A model generated the notes under the pieces. It was given only the letters and a program-made list of their open reading frames with translations, was not told where the DNA came from and made no database searches. A program made the translations under genes and the position numbers. Source: a virus. From it: a DNA stretch of 64,000 nucleotides. Shown here piece by piece: positions 29,427 through 37,537 of this stretch. Location: the IMG/VR virus record IMGVR_UViG_3300047471_000616, positions 1 to 64,000 of that record; one strand, 5' to 3'. Within the stretch, counting starts at the first letter, position 1; each line of letters opens with the position of its first letter.

Positions 29427-29927
29427 ATGAAGAAACGAGTTACCACTACCCATGAAGACCTGCTCAATCACATGGCCAACATGATCGCCAAATCAAAGCG
29501 GGTGACCTTGGCCATTAACGGCACCAGGAAAGAACCAAGCTTTTTCTACACCATTGGCAACCAGGAAAAGCAATTGCCCGAGCTGCTGGTCATTGGCAAT
29601 TTCAAGGCCGACGCCATGAGTTGGCTGCTCAACGAGCTAAGTAACAAGATGTTGGCAGGGGAAACCATGCTGGATGGCGAACTGATTGGCGTAGGCGGCG
29701 AGTACCCCATACTCATCTATAAGGCATCCAACGAGGCCAAGGAAAAATACACTTTTCAGGCCGGTCAATTCTACGGCAATGAAGACTATGACGTGATGCA
29801 GGTAGTGCTGCCCGACACCAAAGGCTGCTACCCGCCCGACCCCAAGTGTCACAAGGACTTTCAGGTGCCAGTATTGAAGGAGGTCAAGGATGGACAAACA
29901 CCCGCCAGGGGCACTGAGAACGATTGA
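29427..29927 (+). CDS. DUF4262-like protein
   Basis: The 166-residue protein shows the DUF4262 pattern: FFYTIGNQEKQLPELLVIGN, then a conserved EYPILIYKAS and VMQVVLPDTKGCYPPDP. The family is widespread in bacteria and phages and of unknown function. AAGGAAA precedes the ATG. It follows a structured leader that may control it. Confidence 0.7.
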   Translation: MKKRVTTTHEDLLNHMANMIAKSKRVTLAINGTRKEPSFFYTIGNQEKQLPELLVIGNFKADAMSWLLNELSNKMLAGETMLDGELIGVGGEYPILIYKASNEAKEKYTFQAGQFYGNEDYDVMQVVLPDTKGCYPPDPKCHKDFQVPVLKEVKDGQTPARGTEND

Positions 29928-30231
29928 GGAAGTACAAACACTTATACAACGTGTAAATGCCGGTGAGACAGTCAAGGTCTACCCGGTGACTTTTGGCAGT
30001 GGGACCCCGGCAGTACCTGATCTAACCCCAACACAACTGCTAGGACTTAGTGGGTTAAGGTGCTTAGTGTTTAAATGTGACAACCGAGCACAAGGAGAAT
30101 TTGATTTGGCTTGGCGTGGGATAGGCAACAGCCTCAGCGAAAAGGACTGTTATGGCTATCTGTTTGAAAACTATTGGCACGCCTACGCCTACAGCCTGAG
30201 GGTCAACCATGACAGAAAAAGAGATAGTTGA
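29890..30231 (+). CDS. NYWHAYAY-family small protein, copy 2
   Basis: The 113-residue product begins MDKHPPGALRTIEEVQTLIQ, continues NAGETVKVYPV and ends with FENYWHAYAYSLRV. These three marks define a family of six in the window. AAGGAGG lies upstream, and the gene overlaps the previous one by 38 bases. It contains no enzyme motif. Confidence 0.7.
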   Translation: MDKHPPGALRTIEEVQTLIQRVNAGETVKVYPVTFGSGTPAVPDLTPTQLLGLSGLRCLVFKCDNRAQGEFDLAWRGIGNSLSEKDCYGYLFENYWHAYAYSLRVNHDRKRDS

Positions 30232-30487
30232 GAAGCTGATGGCCGGGGAAACGGTAACCCTGTACTACCCCATGAGGGGTGTCCTGGACGTAGGAAAGCG
30301 CATCCTCAAGCCCCACCCCAGCGACCCGGAGAAATTTAATGTTCATTATGGTGACAACGCCGGTTCATTAGTTGTGCCCTTTGTCTTCAAGGGCAATCTT
30401 TTAAGAACTATTGTCCTGGATCAGGAAGCAGAACCCAATTGGTGGCTGGCCTGGGCCAGATCCCTGCGTCTGCAAAAAGGCGGCTAA
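30209..30487 (+). CDS. NYWHAYAY-family small protein, divergent copy 3
   Basis: The 92-residue product starts MTEKEIVEKLMAGETVTLYY, matching the GETVKxY part of the family, and ends with NWWLAWARSLRLQKGG, a weakened form of the C-terminal signature. It overlaps copy 2 by 23 bases. The function is unknown. Confidence 0.65.
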   Translation: MTEKEIVEKLMAGETVTLYYPMRGVLDVGKRILKPHPSDPEKFNVHYGDNAGSLVVPFVFKGNLLRTIVLDQEAEPNWWLAWARSLRLQKGG

Positions 30488-30493
30488 AGCAGC

Positions 30494-30523
30494 TTGACAG
30501 TCCCATGAAAGTTTTGGCATGCT
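30494..30523 (+). promoter_or_regulatory. Candidate promoter for the structured RNA region
   Basis: TTGACA at 30494-30499 is followed after 18 bases by CATGCT, preceded by TG as in extended -10 promoters. Transcription would start close to 30530, right at the first large hairpin of the following non-coding stretch. Confidence 0.35.
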
Positions 30524-30529
30524 CAAAAA

Positions 30530-30975
30530 GTTGCCCGGTAGGAAGAGTCACTTTCCTACCGGGCGAATCCGCTAAGGCTTGGAAGGCTACAAGCGGATCA
30601 GGGAACTGGGTAGACATAGTTCAGAGTCCCCCCTCAGTCAACCCTAACAAGTAGCCAGCCCGGACTTAGCTCCGTAGCGCCGCCTGACACCCCGAAGTGA
30701 CAGTGGGCTGGCACCCTCCCAGCGTCGAAGCGAACGGTAGACCGTTACACCCGACCGCAATGACCCTGCCAGAAGGGAAGTTGGCATCCTAGGCTTTTTG
30801 GCACACTAACTATGCCAGTGGTCTGGCCCGCCACGCGTCTTACCCGGTCGGTAGGGCGTGGGAAACAGGGCACCTAGGGTATATTCGCTGTTAGCTCTGG
30901 CTCCTCAATACCCGTAGGCAGGGGGTCGCCCTGCCTGGGATAGCGGGTGACCATACCTATGCCTGTAGCCCAGAA
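30530..30975 (+). ncRNA. Large structured non-coding RNA candidate of about 450 nt
   Basis: No gene-like frame crosses this stretch, but it holds a series of strong stems: GCCCGGTAGGAA/TTCCTACCGGGC (30533-30544 and 30553-30564), ATCCGCT/AGCGGAT (30567 and 30592), GCCAGCCC/GGGCTGGC (30654 and 30705), a bulged 12-bp hairpin starting CCACGC (30831-30861), GGGTAT/ATACCC (30877 and 30908), ACCCG/CGGGT and, inside it, GGCAGGG/CCCTGCC (30917-30935). ACAGG at 30865 can pair with CCTGT at 30962. It is bounded by a possible promoter and by the ribosome site of the next gene. It could be a stand-alone RNA or a long 5' leader; the class is unknown to me. Confidence 0.45.
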
Positions 30976-30987
30976 GTAGGATAGAAA

Positions 30988-31413
30988 ATGATTAAGATCA
31001 CCAAGTTACCGCCAGGGGAAGCAATAGGAGCCAGGGACTTACAGCTTTGGCAACAAAGGAGAACTGTAGGCAGAGGGGGAATTTACAAGAAGCATGCTGA
31101 TACAAGAAGGGTATACATCAGATGCAAGGTTTGCAGATTCCTCAACGAGTTGGAAGTGTACTGGAAAAACATAGAAACATTGAAATTCAAGTGTATGAAG
31201 TGTGATTCCAAAGACGTGGAAGTAGGCCGACGTAAGAAGGATTCCCATGGGAAATGGCGAACAGAGTACCCAGCAGAAACCCTCAAGCGCAACAGGGCCA
31301 GTTACAGTAAAAGCAAATATGAGAAGGTTCCTGCAAAGGTCACAACTTTTGCAGAGGATGAATGCTGCAATTACAAGCCAGACCCTGATGAAAAGGCCCC
31401 CTGGGAAGATTGA
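30988..31413 (+). CDS. Zinc-ribbon protein, unknown
   Basis: The 141-residue product has CKVC and CMKC about 35 residues apart (from near residue 46), forming a probable zinc ribbon. Basic flanks (GRRKKDSHGKW, KRNRASYSKSKY) and an acidic tail EKAPWED follow. AGGATAG precedes the ATG. Nucleic-acid binding is likely from the ribbon and charge. Confidence 0.65.
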   Translation: MIKITKLPPGEAIGARDLQLWQQRRTVGRGGIYKKHADTRRVYIRCKVCRFLNELEVYWKNIETLKFKCMKCDSKDVEVGRRKKDSHGKWRTEYPAETLKRNRASYSKSKYEKVPAKVTTFAEDECCNYKPDPDEKAPWED

Positions 31414-31416
31414 ACC

Positions 31417-31860
31417 ATGAAGAACATCTTGTCACAACTCCCCAAACTGTCTCAGCAGGAACTAGCTACCATAAGAGCAGCCTGTGATCATCTACTGGAC
31501 AAGAAACAAGAAACACCAGTTCTGTACACTTCTATGCTCGACATACTTGGCCAGAAAGGTCCCAGTTACAACAGTTTCCAACGTACTGCTTCCTGGAAAC
31601 AGTGGCAGAAAAACCTCCACGAAGTTGAGTCCTTCTATGAGAAGTTATTTCCCAACATGACCAAGGTACAGGAAGCAGCTGTCAACAGCCTGCTTCTACA
31701 GCTGCTGGTTGATGATCTAAAGTACCTGAAGGTAGCTATTACCATAGGTATTGTTTCTAGCAATTTGGGTAGAGTTCCTGAAGTGTTTGACCGTGCCTTC
31801 CCCGGTTACCGGCAGAGCGGAATGGCTGGGAAGTTGCTTGAAGCCATGGTGAGAAAATGA
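31417..31860 (+). CDS. Helical protein, unknown
   Basis: The 147-residue product starts MKNILSQLPKLSQQELATIR and is helical throughout, with a leucine-rich stretch LLLQLLVDDLKYLKVAITIG. It starts four bases after the previous stop and overlaps the next gene by ATGA. I recognise no family. Confidence 0.6.
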   Translation: MKNILSQLPKLSQQELATIRAACDHLLDKKQETPVLYTSMLDILGQKGPSYNSFQRTASWKQWQKNLHEVESFYEKLFPNMTKVQEAAVNSLLLQLLVDDLKYLKVAITIGIVSSNLGRVPEVFDRAFPGYRQSGMAGKLLEAMVRK

Positions 31861-32180
31861 GGTACCCAACGGGGGCTATCAGGTGTTATGAAGAAATGCA
31901 GGCCCTCATAGGGGGGCATGTCTATATTGTCGTGCCAGCAGAGCTCCTCGTGGAGAGGGTACCATATGTTGCGCCTAATATAGGAAAATTGCACCCGTTG
32001 AGGATAAGCGGTAGCCTGCTCCTTGTTAAGGAAACAGTGTATGCCGCAGCTACCCACTCCATTGCCATCGAAAAGGATTGGACCGTGAGGTGGGTGCATT
32101 CAGGCCCACTATATTTCTTCAGCAATTTCTGGTTTGCCCATGCCCACGTACAGCACCGTAACGATCTGGTGCAGTCATGA
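31857..32180 (+). CDS. NYWHAYAY-family small protein, copy 4
   Basis: The 107-residue product starts MRYPTGAIRCYEEMQALIGG and ends with FFSNFWFAHAHVQHRNDLVQ, a variant of the family signature. It is coupled by ATGA to the genes on both sides, including the next family member, so the pair probably arose by duplication. Confidence 0.65.
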   Translation: MRYPTGAIRCYEEMQALIGGHVYIVVPAELLVERVPYVAPNIGKLHPLRISGSLLLVKETVYAAATHSIAIEKDWTVRWVHSGPLYFFSNFWFAHAHVQHRNDLVQS

Positions 32181-32431
32181 AACCGCTGACCCAAGATGAA
32201 CTGTGGTTGCTGGATCAAAAGGTGGCTGAAGGTGAGACCGTAAAGTTGTGGCTGGTTTGGGATGGACCGGACGGTTACATAACGGCTCTTCGTTTGGTGG
32301 CACCGCAATTGGCGTATGTGAATGATAACCCTAAACCGATGGCCAATGTAACCCTAGAAAGTCTTACTGGTTATTATAGTTTCTTTACCAATTACTGGCA
32401 CGCCTATGCTCATAACCTGAAGCAGTCATGA
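32177..32431 (+). CDS. NYWHAYAY-family small protein, copy 5
   Basis: The 84-residue product has KVAEGETVKLWLVWDGPDGY and ends FFTNYWHAYAHNLKQS, the clearest match to copy 2. It precedes the replicative helicase gene by 9 bases. Confidence 0.7.
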   Translation: MKPLTQDELWLLDQKVAEGETVKLWLVWDGPDGYITALRLVAPQLAYVNDNPKPMANVTLESLTGYYSFFTNYWHAYAHNLKQS

Positions 32432-32440
32432 GGGAGTCAG

Positions 32441-33841
32441 ATGCTACTAACCTCCTTGGCTGAAAATCTGCTCACAGTGCTTGCCTTTGACCCCGAAAGG
32501 GCACCCATTGTCCGTGCGGTGATTGGCCCTGAACTGTTTGGTGGACCCTACAGATTATTGGCAGCCCGCATCTATGACTACCTGGACACTTTCAAGAAAC
32601 CGCCTGGGGATCATCTACCTGATTTGCTCAGTGACAAGCTTGAGGGCAAGGCTGCAGAAGCAGGCTATTACGCTGAGATCATTGAAAGCCTGCATGCTTC
32701 CAGGGAGCACATCAACGCTGCCTATGTCATGGCGTCGCTGGAAACTTTTGTCAAAAGACAATCCATGCGCAGCATCGCCATTGACCTGCAAAAGGCTTTG
32801 CAGCGGGACACTGAAGAGGGGCTTGAGGAAGCTGAGCGGCTGATAGCCGGTGCCAACCACGTCAGCCTGAGTGTCTTTGACCCCGGTACCCGTCTGTCAG
32901 ACAAGAAAAAGGCACTGGAGTTCCTGGACATAGGTGACGACTCATTTCCCACCGGGATCAAGGAGCTGGATGATCGTGGCTTCGGCCCGGTGCGCAAGGA
33001 GCTATGGCTGTTCATAGGCAATGCCAAGGCCGGGAAGTCATGGGCGTTGGGGCAATTGGCCAAGTCGGCTTTAAGGCACCGCTACCGGGTAGTGCATATC
33101 ACCCTGGAAATGAGTGAGAAGCGCACTTCGCAACGCTACTTCCAGTCGTTGTTTGCCATGGCCAAGCGCAAGGATGAATTTGAAATCACCAGGTTTCAGC
33201 GTGACAGCCTCAACCGGATCAACGGCTTTGACAGTAAAAAATCCAAGCCTGCGCTGTCCATGGATGACCCTCACATCCGCAAGAAACTGGAACGCAGGAT
33301 TGACCGCTGGTCCGCCAGGTTGCTGGACAACATCATAGTCAAGGAATTTCCTACCGGTCACCTGACCGTGCTGCAGCTTCGCGCCTACCTGGACAATCTT
33401 GAGGCCAGTGAGAAGTTTGTACCTGACCTGCTAATTGTGGATTACCCCGACCTGATGAAGCTGGACAAGGACAATTACAGATTGGCCCTGGATGAAGTGT
33501 TCAAGGAGCTGCGCGGGCTGGCGAAGCAGCGTAACATAGCCCTGGCAGTGGTCAGCCAATCCCATAGAAGTGCGGCCAAATCCAAGCAGGTAGGCATAGA
33601 AAATGTGGCTGAAGCCTACAGCAAAATAGCCCACGCCGACGTGGTGCTCACCTATAGCCAGACCCCGGCCGAGAACAAGCTGGGGCTGGCACGGCTGCAT
33701 GTGGCAGCGGGTAGAAATGATCGTGATAAATTTACTATCGTGATCTCACAGGCGTACAATACGGGACAGTTCGTTGTAGATTCCAGCCTCATGAGAGGCA
33801 CATATTGGCAGAACCTGCCAGCTGGAGAGGAGGAACCATGA
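32441..33841 (+). CDS. Replicative DNA helicase, DnaB-like
   Basis: The 466-residue protein has a helical N-terminal domain (about 1-140) and a RecA-fold ATPase with Walker A GNAKAGKS at 193-200, Walker B LLIVDYPDL and a sensor-like VVSQSHRS. This is the DnaB family that unwinds the fork ahead of the polymerase. The Walker A is slightly unusual in its internal residues but keeps Gly, Lys and Ser. GAGGGAG precedes the ATG. It starts the replication block with the SNF2-like helicase and primase. Confidence 0.85.
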   Translation: MLLTSLAENLLTVLAFDPERAPIVRAVIGPELFGGPYRLLAARIYDYLDTFKKPPGDHLPDLLSDKLEGKAAEAGYYAEIIESLHASREHINAAYVMASLETFVKRQSMRSIAIDLQKALQRDTEEGLEEAERLIAGANHVSLSVFDPGTRLSDKKKALEFLDIGDDSFPTGIKELDDRGFGPVRKELWLFIGNAKAGKSWALGQLAKSALRHRYRVVHITLEMSEKRTSQRYFQSLFAMAKRKDEFEITRFQRDSLNRINGFDSKKSKPALSMDDPHIRKKLERRIDRWSARLLDNIIVKEFPTGHLTVLQLRAYLDNLEASEKFVPDLLIVDYPDLMKLDKDNYRLALDEVFKELRGLAKQRNIALAVVSQSHRSAAKSKQVGIENVAEAYSKIAHADVVLTYSQTPAENKLGLARLHVAAGRNDRDKFTIVISQAYNTGQFVVDSSLMRGTYWQNLPAGEEEP

Positions 33842-34236
33842 GCGACATTGTGGAGCGGCTGCGTGACTCAAACATGCCGGATGTTCACGTTTGGATACGT
33901 CGGGGCTTGGAGGCCGCCGACGAGATCGAGCGGCTACGGGCGGCAATCAGGGACTGTGCCCATAACTTGGGAAATGAGTTGTCGGCGACCTACGAGAGCA
34001 CTGATGCTGTTATGAATAAGGTGGCCGCCGAGATCGTACACCTGCGGCGAAGGGTGCACTCAGCAGAGGCCGAGATCGAGCGTTGGAAAAATCTATACGA
34101 CGCGGAAATCAACCGCGTGCTTGCTATGGAAATCGAGACCGAGCGGCTGAAGGAGGCGCTTAAACAGCGGGACGAAGATCACGCCATCATAACTCGCGAC
34201 TTACGCTCCGAGATCGAGCGGCTGCGGGGAAAATAA
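33838..34236 (+). CDS. Coiled-coil protein, unknown
   Basis: From the ATG at 33838, in AGGAGGAACCATG and overlapping the helicase stop, the product is 132 residues. It starts MSDIVERLRDSNMPDVHVWI and then becomes a coiled coil with repeated EIERL words. Repeats of GAGATCGAGCGGCT in the DNA mark internal duplication. It could be a helicase accessory protein (inference). Confidence 0.6.
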   Translation: MSDIVERLRDSNMPDVHVWIRRGLEAADEIERLRAAIRDCAHNLGNELSATYESTDAVMNKVAAEIVHLRRRVHSAEAEIERWKNLYDAEINRVLAMEIETERLKEALKQRDEDHAIITRDLRSEIERLRGK

Positions 34237-34237
34237 C

Positions 34238-35785
34238 ATGATCTCTAAGCAGGCAGTCAGGGAGTTTCTAGCCAGGGACTTGGGATCCCACGACTGGCTT
34301 AAAACCATACCGATTGAGAAGCTTGACGCTGAATTGAAGATGCTCAAGCCCAGGCCGAACTTCAACGGTATCAATCTTTGGGCACATCAAAAAGCAGGAC
34401 TTTTATTGGCCCTGGAACTCAAGCGGTTCATGTATTTCTGGGACATGGGCGGCGGTAAGACCCTGCTATCCTTGGCCCTGCTGAAGTACCTGAAGCAGCG
34501 TGGTGAGCGACCCAGGGCCATTGTCTTTGTACCCTACATCACCAGTGTTGACACCTGGGTTGAGGAAGTGGCCAAACACGCCCCCGACCTGCATTGTGTA
34601 GCATTGTTGGGTAGTACCGCCGAAAACCTTGACCGCTTGCAAAATAGAGACGCCGACCTGTTTGTGATCTGCTATCAATCGGCCGTGGCCATGGTCAGTT
34701 ACCCGGTGAAGACCAAAAAGGGCAAAGGGAAGTGGGACATCAATGCTACCCAGATCAGGGATTACTTCAAAGGTTTCAATATCCTGATCTGTGACGAAAT
34801 CCACCGCTGCAAGAACCACACGGCGCTGACCTACCGTATGTGCAGGGCCATTTCCTCTACCAGTGAATACGTTCTGGGGCTGACCGGGACGCCGTTTGGC
34901 CGCGACATGCAGGACCTCTGGCCGCAGTTCAACCTGATTGACTTTGGTGAGACACTAGGCCCGACGCTTGGGCTGTACCGCAGTGCTTTCTTCACTGAGA
35001 AGAAAAACTATTGGGGTGGCTTTGATTACATCTTCAAGAAACAGCTAATGCCGGACCTGCAGCGCATCATCAAGCATAGGAGCATCAGGTACACCATCGA
35101 TGAATTTGCCGACATGCCCAGCAAGGAGTACTGTCGGCGCTTGCTTAGCCTCCCTGCTGACAGTGCAGGCTACGTGGCCAAGGCCCTGGTTAATCTACGG
35201 GATGCCGTGAAGGGCAAACAGTACCGGCAGGTTGAGTCCAGCTACCTGCAGCTTCGCCAGCTATCATCAGGCTTTATGACACTAAAGGGGGAAGACAATG
35301 ACAAGATACAGGTCCAGTTTGACGACAACCCAAAGCTTGAGGCGGTTGTCCAGCATATTGAAGATATGCCACATGGCAGCAAGGCAGTTATCTTCCATCA
35401 TTTTGTTTATAGTAACGGTGTCCTTGCTGACCGCCTTTCTAGAATGGGGGTTCCGTGCGCCCGCATCTGGAGCGGTCAAAAAGACCCTATTGGTGAACTA
35501 CGAAGGTTCAGGGAAGACCCTGACTGTAAGGTGATGGTGCTGAACTGGCGCAGTGGGTCCAGTTCGCTGAACCTGCAACACGCCAACTACATGATTGTCT
35601 ATGAGCAGCCGGACTCACCCATTGACCGCAAACAGGGCGAAGCCAGGCTGTGGCGGCCAGGGCAGGCCCAACGGGTGTGGATTTATGATCTACTGGTCAA
35701 GTACACGGCGGATCAGCGCATGCACGCTGCCAACTTGGCAGGCAAAAGTTTGCTGGAAGAACTACTCAACGGAGGTGAACTATGA
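34238..35785 (+). CDS. SNF2/UvsW-type superfamily 2 helicase
   Basis: The 515-residue protein has motif I DMGGGKT at 69-75, motif II CDEIH near 187, motif III LTGTPF and, in the second half, motif VI-like KQGEARLWRPGQAQRVWIYD. The last is characteristic of SWI2/SNF2 proteins. In phages such enzymes remodel forks and recombination intermediates. It sits between helicase and primase genes, and its stop overlaps the next small gene. Confidence 0.85.
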   Translation: MISKQAVREFLARDLGSHDWLKTIPIEKLDAELKMLKPRPNFNGINLWAHQKAGLLLALELKRFMYFWDMGGGKTLLSLALLKYLKQRGERPRAIVFVPYITSVDTWVEEVAKHAPDLHCVALLGSTAENLDRLQNRDADLFVICYQSAVAMVSYPVKTKKGKGKWDINATQIRDYFKGFNILICDEIHRCKNHTALTYRMCRAISSTSEYVLGLTGTPFGRDMQDLWPQFNLIDFGETLGPTLGLYRSAFFTEKKNYWGGFDYIFKKQLMPDLQRIIKHRSIRYTIDEFADMPSKEYCRRLLSLPADSAGYVAKALVNLRDAVKGKQYRQVESSYLQLRQLSSGFMTLKGEDNDKIQVQFDDNPKLEAVVQHIEDMPHGSKAVIFHHFVYSNGVLADRLSRMGVPCARIWSGQKDPIGELRRFREDPDCKVMVLNWRSGSSSLNLQHANYMIVYEQPDSPIDRKQGEARLWRPGQAQRVWIYDLLVKYTADQRMHAANLAGKSLLEELLNGGEL

Positions 35786-35940
35786 AGATAGACATCTACA
35801 TGGACCATGTGATCATCGAAGGCCAAACCATCAGGCGGCCCAGCTACATCAGCAGGGGACATTGGATGCAGTGGTGGGAAACTACCACTGCTTTCAAGCA
35901 GAAGTACTGCAAATACTGCGGGATGACGGCTAAGGCATGA
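35782..35940 (+). CDS. Small protein with CxxC knuckle
   Basis: The 52-residue frame starts at ATG 35782, overlapping the helicase stop as ATGA with GGAGGTG just upstream. It ends YCKYCGMTAKA, a single CxxC, and has an aromatic segment RGHWMQWWETTTAFK. The signals and packing support it. The function is unknown. Confidence 0.55.
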   Translation: MKIDIYMDHVIIEGQTIRRPSYISRGHWMQWWETTTAFKQKYCKYCGMTAKA

Positions 35941-35944
35941 GCAC

Positions 35945-36316
35945 ATGAGAAGAGATATATCAAGGGTCAGGGCACTCAACTGTCTACTTCATGATAACTT
36001 TGTCATAAAAGAAAATAAGAGCAAATTGAGTGTATTCGAAGAGAGTGGTATCAACTACGGACATGATCAGTGGTATGATTTTATCTCAGAAAATTACATT
36101 GATTGGAAAAGGGTTTCAGAGGCCACAGATGCAGAGCTGTTGTGCATACCAAACTTTGGCGGGAAAAGCCTTATGTATATACAAAAAGTGCTAAGGCAGA
36201 AGGGGTACGAGACAGCCCCTGTACCGGCAAAACGCAAACCCCACTACCAGAAACTGGGGCGCATATTCTGCCCTCACTGTGGCGAACATATCAACCTACA
36301 CACCTACCACTCATGA
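35945..36316 (+). CDS. RNA-polymerase alpha-CTD-like helix-hairpin-helix protein with zinc knuckle
   Basis: The 123-residue product contains LLCIPNFGGKSLMYIQKVLR, which resembles the helix-hairpin-helix of the RNA polymerase alpha C-terminal domain (pattern LxxxPNxGxKSLxEI). A C-terminal CPHCGEHINLHTYH follows and may bind zinc. Such domains bind DNA minor grooves or polymerase partners. It is coupled to the primase gene by ATGA. A host RNA polymerase-directed role is possible but unproven. Confidence 0.6.
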   Translation: MRRDISRVRALNCLLHDNFVIKENKSKLSVFEESGINYGHDQWYDFISENYIDWKRVSEATDAELLCIPNFGGKSLMYIQKVLRQKGYETAPVPAKRKPHYQKLGRIFCPHCGEHINLHTYHS

Positions 36317-37266
36317 ACTGGCAAGACTTCCTCACTGACAATCAGATAGAATGGGTTTCACGCGGGCCTAATACGGCCCGTGGTGAGATCAGCATTCAGT
36401 GTCCGTGGTGCGGCGATGAAGACCCCAGCCAACACCTGGGCATCAATCTGTCCAAGGGAAGCTGGGGTTGCCTGCGCAACCCTGAGCATCGCGGCCATTC
36501 AGCCACCTACCTGATTGGCACCCTGCTCAGGTGTTCGCAACACCAGGCCAGAATCATAGTCGATCAGTACAGTAGAAGCGATCCGGACCAGATTGACACC
36601 AGTGACATACCAGAAGTTGGTGAGGACTGGTTCAAGAAAGCTAAATTGGTTGAACCACCTGAAGTGCTACCAACTCTACGCGCGATTGAGGCTACAGGGA
36701 GCACGGCCAAGTTCTGGCAATATTTGCTGGTCAGGGGCTTTAACCCAGATGCCGTAATCAGGCAGTACAAGCTCCAATGCTGTATGGTGGACCGCTACAA
36801 GGACCGGCTGATCATACCGCTGTATCAGCGCAAGGCACTGATTGCCTGGACCGGCCGTGCTCTTGGTACCCCAGTAACCGCACCACGCTACCTCAGCTCC
36901 AAGCGGGTCAAGGAGACCATTTTCAATGAGGACGACCTGATGCAGGGCGGCAGGTTGTTGTTCATCACTGAGGGGCCGTTCGACGCCATGAAGCTGGACT
37001 ATCACGGCCTTGAACAGGGGGTGCGGGCCACCTGCACCTTCGGCACCAGCATACCCATTGAACAGCTGGTGCTGTTGAACAGCCGAAGAGCCCGCTTCGA
37101 TAAAACCGTTATACTGTTCGACCGTGATGCGGTAGAGCCTGCTTTCATAGCCAAGGAGTGGCTGCCGTCATCTACTGTGACGGTAGGGCAGCTGCCTGAG
37201 GGGGTCAAAGACCCAGGGGAACTATCCAGGGAGCAAATTCAGGAGTTGATCAATGGACAGACCTGA
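36313..37266 (+). CDS. DNA primase (zinc-binding plus TOPRIM)
   Basis: From the ATG at 36313 the product is 317 residues. An N-terminal CHC2-type zinc domain (Cys30, Cys33, Cys53 and a nearby His) precedes a TOPRIM core with LLFITEGPFDAMKL and VILFDRDAVEP, the Glu and Asp-x-Asp metal ligands. It would make RNA primers with the adjacent DnaB-like helicase. An upstream frame can extend it, but that part overlaps the preceding gene and reads as a shadow. Confidence 0.85.
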   Translation: MNWQDFLTDNQIEWVSRGPNTARGEISIQCPWCGDEDPSQHLGINLSKGSWGCLRNPEHRGHSATYLIGTLLRCSQHQARIIVDQYSRSDPDQIDTSDIPEVGEDWFKKAKLVEPPEVLPTLRAIEATGSTAKFWQYLLVRGFNPDAVIRQYKLQCCMVDRYKDRLIIPLYQRKALIAWTGRALGTPVTAPRYLSSKRVKETIFNEDDLMQGGRLLFITEGPFDAMKLDYHGLEQGVRATCTFGTSIPIEQLVLLNSRRARFDKTVILFDRDAVEPAFIAKEWLPSSTVTVGQLPEGVKDPGELSREQIQELINGQT

Positions 37267-37537
37267 AGGTGCTGTGACGCCTGAAGAGCTTGAGGCTTTG
37301 TTGGATAAGCACAACAAGGTAAGGGTCTATATGGTGTACCCCCGTGAAATATGGGATTACTTTTGTAAGGACCCTGGTCGCCACCCCAAGTATTGGTGCA
37401 TTGGGCCTGAAGGAGTAGAATATAATTTGGATTGGAATGGCGTGTGTTATGGAATGAAGCATTGGCCCGATCACCACATATTCGTAAACTACTGGCATTT
37501 CTATGCATACGAACTCAAACAGAGGAGAGCAAAGTGA
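37253..37537 (+). CDS. NYWHAYAY-family small protein, copy 6
   Basis: The 94-residue product starts MDRPEGAVTPEELEALLDKH, continues NKVRVYMVYP and ends FVNYWHFYAYELKQRRAK. It overlaps the primase end by 14 bases and the next GTG start by GTGA. It is the most distant genomic copy of the family. Confidence 0.7.
   Translation: MDRPEGAVTPEELEALLDKHNKVRVYMVYPREIWDYFCKDPGRHPKYWCIGPEGVEYNLDWNGVCYGMKHWPDHHIFVNYWHFYAYELKQRRAK

Noticed and set aside
30408-30654. Frames overlapping the first hairpin of the structured region
   Set aside because: They cross the perfect 12-bp hairpin and have no start signals; structure is the better explanation.
30560-30660. Group I intron core
   Set aside because: Short words resemble the conserved Q and R elements (AATCCGCT, GTTCAGAG), but their order and the rest of the core do not fit, and there is no interrupted gene.
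30654-30715. tRNA gene
   Set aside because: An acceptor-like stem GCCAGCC/GGCTGGC with ACC after it is present, but the length is too short and no T-arm or anticodon arm can be drawn. No other tRNA was recognised in the window.
36103-36312. N-terminal extension of the primase frame
   Set aside because: It overlaps the alpha-CTD-like gene in another frame, its composition is shadow-like, and the ATG at 36313 overlaps the preceding stop.
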